Source: Pezizomycotina sp. ARF18 (Eukaryota > Ascomycota). From it: 64,000 bases of DNA. A program made the translations under genes and the position numbers. Shown here piece by piece: positions 49,201 through 60,630 of this stretch. The first letter of the stretch is position 1. The number at the start of each line of letters is the position of its first letter. The notes beneath the pieces were generated by a model. The model was not told the DNA's origin and did not search any database. It saw only the letters and a program-made list of their open reading frames with translations. The stretch covers positions 1-64,000 of the forward strand of contig AZLU01000026.1 in NCBI GenBank assembly GCA_002224055.1, given 5' to 3'.

Positions 49201-50400
49201 CACCGTATACACAGGACCAATTATCTCGTATGAGCCGTTCAAGCTATATTACCATCGGGTATTTTCCTACTATCCAATGGTGAGCGCGGCGGCTCATACA
49301 TATACCACCAAACACAAAACCAAGTACACATCTATCCTCTATCAGAATGAAAAGAAGATCGAAGCGGTGGGCGGCCAACCATAGCTCCAAGCTACGCCGA
49401 ACCCGCTACTAGACAGCATAGTTTACATCGTACACGTTTTCTCGACTGAGCGATCATACTTATTCCCATCTCGGCCACGTATAAAGGGCCACAAGGCCGT
49501 TCGAATCATATCGTACGGAAACAAAAGACGATGTAGAGCGATTGATGGATATCGACGGCGGTGAAGATGCACATCACTGCCACGAGATAAGTCATCAAAG
49601 TTCGACAAATACCACATATCCTACTTATCCCCACAACCAAAGACATATTATAGCTACCCTAAAGGAACCAAAGCCCTCGAACGAGACCGCATATCCAGCT
49701 AGTAAAATCAAACCCGTCTCATTGATATTAAGAGCGTAGCACACCACACATTAGCACCATAGCTAGCTATCAGAGCTTACAAACCATATACGCATTAAAA
49801 AAAAAAAAAAAAAAAACAGGTCCAGGCCGCATTTCTCAAAAAGTGTCGCGATAAGAAACATGCCCTAAGCACCTAAAGAGACCAGTCGACCGCTGATCAT
49901 ATAGAGAAGCAAAATCTTCCTCAAACGAAGCGATAGGCTTCCATTAGCAACGCAACGTCATATACCTACATCCATCCATCCCAATTTTTCCAACAACGGA
50001 ATATAGTTACCGCCCATACGTATTTAAAGTATCAAACCATTACTGGCGTACTCACATAGGAGTACTGATCTATTCGTTGCCTTGAACAGAATGAGTCCAG
50101 TGGCGATAAAATCGCCGGCTAGAAGAGCAACATCCTTCAAGAGGCTGTTGACCATATCAAGTCAAAGCTCATAATTTTAAGCTCGAAGTCGCAAAAGAAT
50201 TATAAAAAAAAAAAAGAACTGTTCAGAAAGTAAACAATCAATGTCATCGAGCGATAAGTTGAGAAGCAGCGTATCCAACAAAACATAATACTTTCCACGG
50301 TTCTTACAGAAATCAGATAAACGCGATGTACCTGGGCGCGTAGCGGAGGCGTATACGCGTCGAATCGCTGAGCAGAATATATCTACACGTACCCTCTCTT
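46231..50400. other. Gene-free relic DNA, block 2
   Basis: Composition returns to that of block 1. Open plus-strand fragments (46711-46938; 49160-49384) lack recognisable domains. A poly(A) near 49797-49816 and an A-rich run near 50203 are present. The two blocks flank the TA-rich core like one nested, decayed repeat island, which is inference. Confidence 0.4.
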
Positions 50401-51957
50401 TATTTGAAATGTTTTTATTAATGTTTTTTGATATTTATTCATTGTTTTGGGTTGTTTTTGTTATCTGGTATTTCCTACACTTTCAGTAGAACTACTCAAG
50501 AAAATAGAGAAATATAGAAATATAAAAGAATAGAAACAAGAACGCTCACCCCGGGATAACACTTGATACCGCCAACTGAGGAAAAACAAAGAAAAAAAAA
50601 TATTATGTGGAATATGCACATTTGAAAGAAAAAAAACGGTTTCACATTTAAAACGACGTTTGGAAGAAAATTGTGCTCGTGTAAAATGAAGTAAAAACAA
50701 TCCGTATAATCTTTTATTGAGTAATGAAAAAGTAAAATAAGAAAAACCTCGAATCCAAACCGATCGAGACAAAATTTCAAAAACAAGTGGAGATAAATAC
50801 AACATACGCCGTAGGTGTTCAAAACAAAGAGCAGAGAAAAACACAAGAAACAACAGACACTCCAATACGAATGATTCCATGAACGAAACAAAAAACAGCG
50901 ACGGCACAGGAATGCGAGTAAGATAGGTAATGAAAGGATTGCTCCTAACATGTATGACGTGGAATTAATTTTAAGATATGTAAACGAAAGTTGATAGCGA
51001 GTGGCCAGCCCCGGAAGAAGCTGCATTTGTCGAAAACACAGGGAGGAGGATAGAGATAAAAAGTCAAATATATATGTACTAGAGCTCCTAGAACATTGAA
51101 GCCTTTCTTGTCTGATAGGGGGAAAATAAGAATGGTTCACAGGAGGATAAGATAATTTTAAATAGCTGATGCTTCAATGGGAAATAATAATGATAATAAT
51201 AATTGTAACTTAGTAATGTCAATAACCAGAAGTGCAAAGACTTAGACAGTACAGAACATGGATGTATTTTTGTGCAGGGACGGTAATCGTGGCGAATGCG
51301 TGGTATGGGAAAAGAGGAGAAGTATATCGATGAGGAGGATTTCAGAAATGTGTGCAAAAGCGTAAAATATTGAAATAACCAACCGCCTTCAGATGGTTAA
51401 AAAAGCAGGATAATAATCGTTAAAAAAGTAACTATTGAGCAGCATGAGGAGCAAGTACGAGTGGAATCATCGAGGCCAGGCTTGAACCTGGCTCCGAGAG
51501 AAAACTTTAGATATCAGAATGAGAACGGATGTGAAGAAAAAGCTCCAATTGACTCGCCGGCAACTACCACCAAAGAGCTAATTAGCTAATAGTATTTTGT
51601 GTGTAACGATGGAATTAAGCAAAGCGGAGAGCAAGACCGCCTTATATAGGTAATTTTATTGTCGCATGGGAGATGCAGCCTTAGTGAATTTGTGAAGTAA
51701 CAAAGCATCAAGGAGGTGGTATTGTGAATAATCGTTGGCCGGGCGTCAAAGCATGAATGCAGGTGAGATGTCGTGAACAGAAAAAATATAATCATTTCGA
51801 GATAGTAGCGTATGTAATTTCTCATAAGGTTTCGTAACGGTCCCGAGTGAGAATTATCGATTCGTTGTAGGATAAATCGTACTTATAACGGGCGGGGACT
51901 GCCGCGTATTTAAACCGATTTGAGATATCGATCCCAGTCAAAGAGGCTTCCCCTTAA
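50401..51957. other. NBP2 downstream intergenic region
   Basis: A/T-rich spacer with no gene. Minus-strand frames at 50461-51140 are Phe/Ser/Tyr-rich products of A-rich DNA and look spurious. A perfect hairpin GCCAGG-TTCAAG-CCTGGC (minus strand) lies at 51476-51493. Confidence 0.5.
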
Positions 51958-53617
51958 CTATCGACTCTCTGCCGACAATACTGCCATCTCAGCCGTACTT
52001 GTATGAGGTTTCGGTATCTCCTCCTTCGTGATCGACGACATAGAAGGGCTTTTATGATGTAACGCTTGATATTCTCGCTGCTCTTCCTGTTTTTGCCCAT
52101 TCAGCACCTTGCCATCAGCCAATTTTCGTTGCTGTATCGTGTTTTCTCTGCTCGTACTTGCATGTGATTCCTTCTCATCAACTTCCATCACTGTCGAATC
52201 GACCTTGTGACCTGTAGGGTTTGATTCCGATCTATAAATGACGCTGTGTTCGTGTTGCGAGTACTACCGCCGTTGCGCGAAATAATTGGAGGAGAATCGA
52301 GTCTGGTAGGGTCATGGAGCTGATCAGTATGAGGGTATTTCTCAAGATCTTTGCTTGAGGTAGAAAAGTGCGATTGCTTGGCTGGATTATGTGGCGGAGA
52401 TGCACTGTAGTTGTGAGATTCTGCCGCTTTTGCTGGGGAATTTAATGCTTCAGCTATCGAACCAGAGCAGTATTGAAATATGCTGTAGAGGGCGAGACAG
52501 AATCCTTGATGAGCTGCTGGTCTTGGATCTCGCGGAATAGCCGTACGTATTCTTCTGGCACGAGACCGGATTCTCCTATTATTTAGGAAAATCAACAAAT
52601 TTGTTAGCCATACATTACCCACATTAAAAAAAAAAAATTATCCCACTCCTAAGGAAGACCAAAGTATTGTATTGTTATACATGGCTTGCTTTTGACCGGC
52701 TCCATTTTTTTTTTTTCCACTTCGTTCTTTCAATATCTCGATCAAGTTATATCTTACCTGTTTTGGGATCCTCCGCTACAAGCCAGCCCTGTCCGTGCCG
52801 GTAGCTAACCCAGATGACCTGACCTTCCACCAAACCCAGCTCGTTGTCGTTCTCTCTTGTAAAATCGAAGAGTGCCACTGCTTTCCCGTGCATCTCCTCG
52901 TCCGGACTGGCGATAGAAAGTGGTAATCTTTCGAGAACCTCGAATTCTCCTGTTCATATTCATCGTCGGACACTTCCTCGTATTCGTCGTCATCTTCCAA
53001 TATGTCATCCGAGAAGTACTCCCCGCTTGCTCCTCCCGGCTCCCCTATATCTGCGGCGAACTGATCCAAGGACATTTCAACGCCGTTCTCATACCTGTGG
53101 ATAGGCTCGGATCCGCGCCTGAAGCCGGTCTTTCCCTTTCCGACATGGAAGCCGAATGTCCCCTCCCAATTCTTCCGCCGCTGTTAGGCATCGCCGGCAT
53201 TGACGACTTGTGCTTACGGTGGCGATTGCTAATGACCACTGGGCTGGCAAGATCTTCGTCCTCGCTCCACGGCGGCCATCCTGAAACTTCAACGTGGTGG
53301 GTAATTGTGCGATGCACGAGGGTCGCGCCAACCTGCATAGTCGTTCGACGAGGATGGATCGCTTAACCTTCTACCTTGAGACCCGTGCGGGTGTTCCACC
53401 AGGTACCGAGCAAAGCATTAAGACCGGGAGCGTTCGAAAATATACCAGAACTCCGCGTGGAACCGGGTGTGGCTGTCCGACTCCCTTCCGGTGGTGGGCC
53501 GTAGTGTAGCGGGTGATCCGCTGGGTAAGCGAAGTCGCGAACATTGGTATACGTCAAAGACGACTTGAATACTAGCGGCTGCGACGTAATCTCCTCCGCT
53601 CTTGTTTTGCTTTCCAT
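51958..53617 (-). CDS. NBP2: SH3-domain protein of the NBP2/Skb5 family
   Basis: Adaptor that in yeast brings the phosphatase Ptc1 to MAP kinase modules through its SH3 domain. Start ATG at 53617 gives MESKTRAEEITSQPLVFKSS followed by LTYTNVRDFAYPADHPLHYG, a fungal signature. A Ser/Arg/Pro region follows, then the acidic stretch DDILEDDDEYEEVSDDEYEQ and the SH3 domain: AVALFDFTRENDNELGLVEG, QVIWVSYRHGQGWLVAEDP (ALYDF, E-L and GW-W-type residues visible) and, after the intron (52576-52757, donor GTAAGA), GLVPEEYVRLFREIQDQQLI. The junction codes T-G-E-S-G-L-V-P-E-E-Y without a break. A Ser/Gln-rich tail ends at 51958. Shifts of one base lie near 53370, 53090, 52900-52930, 52470 and about 52190. 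Length about 480 residues, longer than yeast NBP2 (236). Confidence 0.88.
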
Positions 53618-54818
53618 CGATGGGCTGGTCTGCTCTGCTATTTTGATGCATCCTGGATGGACGATCTATCCGCCATTCTGAACAGAGCCTCGAACTAATA
53701 ACACTTACTTCCCCAGAAACCGAAGATGAGAAAACAGGAAACAAAAATTCGGCTTTTCGGCTATGAGATGAAAAGGGGAAATTTTTTGCTTGGGATTTTA
53801 CGAGAAGGAACGTTCTATGCTGAAATGGCTCCAAAGCAGATGATTAGCATTAAACTCCTAGTGCAAGGAGATCAGCGTGGTGGCGCAATATATTTCGGTT
53901 CTTTCCTCGCGGTACTCTATCCAGTTCCGTCTTACGTCTTGAATCTTTTTCTCTTTTTTTTCTGCTTCCCGTTATTTCTCCCATCACTTGGCTTAAATAG
54001 AAATGGCAGTGGAGATAGAAAGGACAGGGAGATCGAAAAGCGAACTCCAAAAAAATGAAGAAGGGACGAAAGATGGTGGGACGGCTTTCGCACTGGTGGA
54101 GAAATATATATGAAGCGGGGATGAGGGGAGAGGCGAGAGGGGGAAAGGTTTCTTGGAGAACCCAGGTGTGAGAAATCGTCGCCCCCAGCCTTGGAATTAA
54201 ACTTACGGGGAGATGACCTTGCAAAAACCTAATACACAAGATGGAGCACAGTGGCCCGCACTGGAATGTATTTCGATGTACGGGGGACGACCTGGTTGCC
54301 TGGCGCACGGGATAATCGGTGAGAGATACAGAGAGGAAGCTGGTGAGGGAAAAGCGTCGATGGTGAAAGGATAGAATGTGGAGGGCAATCCTCTTTTTTT
54401 TCTTAGCTGAGAAGTCAGAGGGAAAAAAAAATAAAAAATAGATTGGGAAAATTTTGCACGGCGGATCGAAGCGAATAAGAAACGATAATAATAGAAATTT
54501 CTTTAGCCCCTCTCTTTCTCCCTCGTGCGCTGTAGAAAAAGCGGTTTAGATTGGAAATTTAGAAAGGACAGAGCCAGCTCCTTCGGTAGACCCTTTTCGC
54601 ACTTGTCTAATTATGATATAACGTAGGCTTTATGGTCGTCTCGTGGAGAAGGGTTCGTTCCTGAGTGTTTGTTGGCTGTTAGAAAAGGAAAAGAGCGATG
54701 TTAAAAGTGCGTGTGTGAATTAGTTATACTCTTGTGTGTTGTGTGAGTGAGTGAGCAAGGAGGAAGAAGAGCAAGTAAGAGCGAAAATGTATAAGAGCAG
54801 TAACAAAAAAATGTATAC

Positions 54819-54858
<40 letters not shown>

Positions 54859-57800
54859 GGAAAGTTCTTCCTCCACCTCCTACTTACTTTAGTTTTTTTT
54901 TTTTTTTTTCAACACTAAGTACTAATATTATTTTTCCTGTTTTTCCTTTTGTATTTCTTATATTATTACTATTTTATTTTATTTATTTTTGAAGCATTTT
55001 TAAAGAGGGAAGGGTTTGGCGGCGTATAAGTAGATATTCTTTTTTCTTGGAAGGGGGGAGAGAGATCCCGTGCTGCTTATTGGTTGGGTGAGGGGGTTTG
55101 GTTTTGAATATGTGCCTTTCTTCTTTACTCTACCTTCAGAAAGCTGCTTGTTTCTTTTCAAGGAATTATATATACTTAAGAAGTTTCACAATGGGAAGAA
55201 AGGGAATAAACAATAAGCAGATCCCTAGTAATGAATGAGATCTGGTATCTCAATCCCTTTAGTTCCTCTGCTTTTGCTTTAAAAGACAAATGCTTAACTT
55301 ACCGGCTAGTATAAGTGTATGTACTTTTGTATTTTGTATTGCTTGTGGTTTCAAGAGTCTTTTAGGACGATTTGTTCCAAGTATGTGTTTGTGCGTTGAT
55401 TATACATGTAATAATGAATTCCGTTATAGGAAAAAAAATTTAAATAAAAAAAAAAAAAAAAAAAAAAAAAAATTGGGGAAAAAAGGGAACGCTGGTAAAG
55501 TCTTTGAAGGAAAGGAAGGGCAAGTCCCTAAGCTTTTATCCATTCGCATTCATATAGTAGTATATTTTGATCTTTATGATTAGAATGTATCTATATCAGG
55601 AATCAGATTTAAAAAATGAAATAAATATTTATTTATTTATTTATTTTTAATTGTATAAGTAGTATCAAGTCACCAAGTATACCTGTCTACATTTCGCTTC
55701 TGAATACGTCCGTCCACGCAAAATAGCAGTTTAAAGAAAGATAGTAGCAAATACTTTTCTGGGTATTTTATTCCCTTTGCCCCTTGTTGACTCTGTTACA
55801 AGTCAAAGAGTCCTATAAAAAAATGATGGCAGAACGAAAAGGTACACGTCTGGAACAAAGAGAATAGAAGAGGATACCCTTCTTACTTTTTTTTTTTTTT
55901 TTTTTTAACTCCTTTTTTTCGTTGCTATTCACTTTGGTGCTTCTCTACGTGCCAGTTAGTTACATACTTATATATCGTGCGTCTTTTTATAACCATCTTG
56001 TGCTCAATTGTTTTACAATAATACAAAGGCTATACCGGAATACCACACCTTGAAAAGTAGAGGAAAAAATCACTTCAAAGTATACGCTGACATACTAGCT
56101 ACTATTTCTGATATTGCTTATATATATTTTCTTCTTTTTCGTTTTCCTTTTTAAAATTATTTATATTTCAAAAGCGAGAGGGACCGTCAATCGAATCGAA
56201 CATGGTTTCCTTTCGGGAAGCTGACAAACGAACTTGAGAGGGCGAGATGGACGGAGAATTGTTGGCAAAAGCTGTTCAACACCCGAAAAAAAAAAATCAT
56301 CCAAGCAATTGAAACCACTGGGGAGGGGTGGAACATTAGAAAAAGGCCAGAGGGAAGAAAGGCGATCTAACATGACGGCAAAGATGACACCCAGTCTAGT
56401 TTTCACAGATTTCATTCAGGTTCCTAAGGAGCTTTCGAGACAGCAACGCAGAGCTGTCTTATTGCAGAATGCAGTGTTGAAGTGTCACCGAAAACGTGAC
56501 AGCAGAGCGAGAGGGAACTAAAACCTCGGGCTAAAGGTACCCATTGGGGTGGAGGGCGATATTTCTCTGATGGGACAAGCGTGGAACAAGGACAAGAAAA
56601 AAAAAAGAGAGCTAGAGGAAGGGATTAGGGGGGTTTGCCTCTGCACAACTTGCTACAGGACGATAAAACGTTTGGCCTCTTTTTCCCTTCTCTGGTTGAA
56701 TGAGGTTGAGGTCTTTTTTTTTTTTGGATACTTTCGGGGCGGGCCTCGGGTTTCTGATCCTCTTGCCTGTCTTACTTGCAGGGACAGCAGTGATCAATGT
56801 TTACTAGCACGTTGAGATCTCGATCCGATTGATTCAGGTACCAGCGAATTATTCAATGATATACGAGAGAGAATCTCGTCGTCTTATACGAAAAGCTTGC
56901 AACGTAGCACAATGAATTTGTTGAACTTCATTGCCCTGTACCCGTTGATTTCTCAATGTTTTTTTTTTTTTTTTTTTGGCAAACCTATATCCCTACTGCA
57001 AGCTCAATGCTAGAGGGAACCTTAAGACGTTTGAGATATTTAGGAGTTCCTGTCATAACTTATTTTATTTTCAACGCAGTGTGCATTAGCCAATCCCCTC
57101 CAGAGCTCACATGAGAGAGAAGGGCAGATCTCCAAAATTAGGGACGATAAACAAACCACACAGACTTTTCTCGCTCCTTGTACGGCACTGCCACGCCCAG
57201 CCTATCGACAGTAGCGCCCGTGCTAAATGAACTCGGCAGATACGAGCTGAAAAAAGAGAGATAGCAGATTAGATAGCGGAGAACGGAGTATGGCGTTTTG
57301 AACCCCATGGGTCAAAGTTCAAACAGCTGCAGCTTGACGTGGTTTACCGTAAAAATGTTGGCGCAAAGGTGCCAATATGATTCTACAAAAGCTTCACTCC
57401 TCGAAGGCATCTCCACCTAAGCGTTGGCTAAAACGTGATTATCAAAGACCACAACTCCCCTCGATTCTTCACAACAGCATTGTTCAAAAGATTTCCAAGC
57501 GCCTGGTAACTGAGATTTGGACTCCTTTTCTTTTTTTTTTTTCCCTGGCTGTGCAAGCGATGCGACAAAGACAACCCAATTCGTTCCCTTTTTAATTCCT
57601 ATTTCTGTTCTGCTATCTATCCTTTCCTTCCTCCTGCTTCCTTTTATTCCAGGACCTTTTCCTTCTATTCCAAAGCATTTTTGCCTTTCTAACCCCCTTT
57701 TTCCCCCTTCTTCGTTTGCCAGGCACGAGATCACGAGCGATACCAGATTCGGATGCAATCTTGCGAGCTCAAACGTTTAACTCCCCTATATAAACACCTT

Positions 57801-59335
57801 TTTAACCAATTTATCCTATACAATGTTAATTATAAATAATAATAATCCTTTGAAGAAAATCAATCTTTACTTTTTTTTAAATCAATCAATAATATTCAGC
57901 AATAAGCGGTAATAGTATTCGATATTCACGACTTGCTGATAGCATTATTATTCTCTCTGGCTTTGTTTTATTCGATTTTTCAACGTCGCACAGTGAATCT
58001 ATTAACCTATAGGGTCGCTGCTTCTATTTTTAGAAATCGAAATCTGTGACAGCAAAAATCACGTTATCTGGAGACAAAGAGGCTATTTGAAAAAAGAGAA
58101 AAGAAAAAAGCAAATATCCGTTGGACTTTTATAAGAAAGGGCTTTCCTTTCTTGGCATTTCTTTTTAATTTTAAATTTCTAATTTCTCAAAATCCCACGA
58201 CGGGCCAATTCACACTTCCTTCCTTTCCTCATCATCATCATTATCATCATTATCATTATCATCATTATTATCATTATCATCATCATCATCATCATTCTCT
58301 CAAGCTTTGTGAAACGTTGGAATTCTATCGCCTATCCATTTCTTTCCTGCGTGTCCCTTGGTAATTTGAACGGACTTTTACTCCACTCACATCGCTCGGC
58401 TCTGCCACTACGAGGTAGGATTGGTTGTCCTTCTTTTCATTTCCATTTGCGGATGTCTGTTGTGCAATTTCTAGGCGGTCGTCATTCCTTTTACAGCTCA
58501 TTTCTTCGGTTTGAGCTTTTTTGTCGTCATAGCGTCGACCGGGCAGTCCTGATGTCTCTGCTAGCGATGTCACGGTTTCAAGGCGCCCGTCGGCCTCATT
58601 TCCATTCCGCCATCCGTATCTTTTGCTGACAGTTTCTTCTCTGTTGACGTGTTCGCAGGAACAAGCTTGTTCCTTGACAACCCGCTCACTTCCGCTGACG
58701 GACGGACACGAGAGTCTTTTTTGCGTTGATCTTTTTGCATTGATTTGGGTAAGGACACCGCCTTTTAGACTTTACTCATATCCTTCCACTTTTCGGAGCT
58801 GGTCTTTCGTCTTTTTCGAACGCTGGAGAGGAGCTGCACTTTGTACGCCCTATTTCTAAAAAGAAGAGAATCATTATGATGAATTATAACATATACTATT
58901 GGAGCAATCCGAGCTACTGGAGGGGATACTCTCTATAGTCCTGATGATATGTTTACAATTACATACGCTTTAACATACCTGATAATTTGAAATATTGAAA
59001 AGAAGAGAAAAATTATACACGAATATACGTTTACGCGCGGGTCGGTGACGCAGCCTTATGCCCTACGACCTAAGGCAAACTTTATTACCGCCCTGCTCAA
59101 AAAACGTCGTCAGAAAGTTAACATTGTTCTAGAGCAGGTTTCTCCTTTTGCGCCATATCGTAAGTGTGCACTCTATTTGTGACACCAACGGCCCTCTGAT
59201 TCAAGCTTCTCCGTATGCTCAGAATTGCATGCATGCATCCTGCGAAGGGTTAAACTATTTAAACGCGCCGTAATAGCTTGATATAAGTCTTCTAATTGGA
59301 CCTTTAATAAGCTAAAAAGACGCAATCCTTTTTTT

Positions 59336-59366
<31 letters not shown>
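53618..59366. other. Large divergent intergenic region between NBP2 and SSU72
   Basis: Nearly 6 kb without a supported gene. Poly(T) tracts lie near 54823-54853, 54891-54910, 55888-55906, 56960-56978; poly(A) near 55446-55471; (ATTT)n at about 55618-55647; a CAT/ATT-type array at 58229-58297; poly(T) at 59337-59366. Plus-strand frames at 53726-54058 and 58152-58860 look like chance. The extended NBP2 5' region may hold a long UTR. Confidence 0.55.
58229..58297. repeat. (CAT)n/(TTA)n mixed trinucleotide array
   Basis: Interrupted array of ATC, ATT and CAT triplets on the plus strand, encoding only His/Tyr runs in one frame. Non-coding. Confidence 0.9.
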
Positions 59367-59383
59367 CACGTGGCCACCACGTG
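59367..59383. promoter_or_regulatory. Paired CACGTG boxes upstream of SSU72
   Basis: Two CACGTG hexamers separated by five bases lie about 245 bases before the SSU72 start and directly after a 30-base poly(T). Paired bHLH boxes next to a nucleosome-excluding T tract is a plausible promoter layout. Confidence 0.5.
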
Positions 59384-59625
59384 CTTTCTTTTTTAAAAAA
59401 CTGTAAAAACATGTAAAATGTAGAATATTCGATGTCTTCTATTTTTAAAATTGAATTTTTCCCATTAGATCGCCTTATTTGGTGCAATGCTCGAGCTTTT
59501 GAACGAGAGTTGTAAAGACAATATTGAACATTTTCAGCTCACAAAACAAATTTCTCTATCAGCGCTTCGATACTCTTAGACACATACAACTCCACCCCTG
59601 TACTTAGAAACATACTGTGAACGAT

Positions 59626-60630
59626 ATGCCAGACCCAAGATACACCGCGTCCGCTTCTGCCTCGAGCAGCACCAATGTCACGCCTAACAAGGTCAACCTG
59701 AAGCCGAACAAGGACTTTCCATTACGCTTCTGCACCGTCTGCGCGAGCAACCAGAACAGGTATTGTAGCTAGATCTTCATTCAACTACAAGACACGGAAC
59801 CAACAACGAGGCTGACAATTCTCTTATTATAGATCAATGGAAGCGCATTTAGTCCTCTCCCAAGCTGGCTTCCCCGTCATCTCCTTCGGTACCGGTTCGG
59901 CCGTCCGCCTCCCCGGCCCATCCGTCGACAAGCCGAACATCTACTCCTTCAACAGCACCTCCTACGACGAGATGTACAACGAGCTCAAGTCCAAGGACGT
60001 CAAGCTGTACACGCACAACGGCCTGCTGAACATGCTCGACAGAACCGCAAGATCAAGCGGAACCCGGAGCGCTGGCAGGATTGGAACATCGTGCACCCCG
60101 GGGTCCGCCGCATGCTCCCGTTAGGGGCGATATGGCGCAGCCAGGAGCGGAGCTGTACAGCGGCTTCGTGACGTTGTTATTACCTGCGAGGAGAGGTGCT
60201 GGGATGCTGTCGTTGAAGGTAAATATCTTTCACTTTCATATATCTTTTCTGAACATATTGTACTACTTTCGTTCCCAGTTTCCCCTACTGCTACAGCTTA
60301 ACACACTAAAATGATATTTACTAAAAAAAAAAAATTACGACGTTTATACTCTTCAGACCTGCTATCCCGCGGCGCTCCCCTCAACAGGCCCGTCCACGTC
60401 ATCAACGTGGATATTAAAGATAACCACGAAGAGGCCCTCGTCGGCGGCAAAGCGATCCTCGACCTCGCGATGATGATCAACGAGGCCGCGAAGGAAGAGG
60501 TCGCGAGCGCGGCGAAGGAAGGGAGGAGTACGATAGGGACTCAGTGGATGGGAGGGTGCCTGATATACTCGCGGCGTGGCAACAGAAGTATCCGGCCCTT
60601 CCGGCGCTTTGGACGGTGGCGTATTTTTAG
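59626..60630 (+). CDS. SSU72: RNA polymerase II CTD phosphatase SSU72
   Basis: Removes phosphate from Ser5 (and Ser7) of the Pol II C-terminal repeats during transcription termination and 3' processing; nuclear. Three exons: 59626-59759, 59833-60218 and 60358-60630, with GT-AG introns of 73 and 139 bases. The N-terminal domain has the catalytic loop [12 protein letters not shown] (CX5R spanning the first junction), then [32 protein letters not shown] and [20 protein letters not shown]. The second part has [75 protein letters not shown] and the end [20 protein letters not shown] before the stop at 60628. About 260 residues, slightly longer than yeast (206) because of a Ser-rich start. One G is missing at DRNR (near 60043), another before RDVVITC, and one near 60540. 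Confidence 0.95.

Noticed and set aside
50461-51140. Long Phe/Tyr/Ser-rich minus-strand frames resembling membrane proteins
   Set aside because: They arise from A-rich plus-strand DNA, overlap in two frames, and have no conserved motif.
51476-51493. tRNA-like T-arm (GCCAGG-TTCAAG-CCTGGC on the minus strand)
   Set aside because: The loop is six bases, not seven, no matching D-arm, anticodon arm or acceptor stem could be placed; one lost base might explain the loop but not the rest.
1722-60630. Programmed ribosomal frameshifting as the cause of broken frames
   Set aside because: Shifts occur at many unrelated short runs, several per gene and in different places, with no shared slippery heptamer or downstream structure seen.
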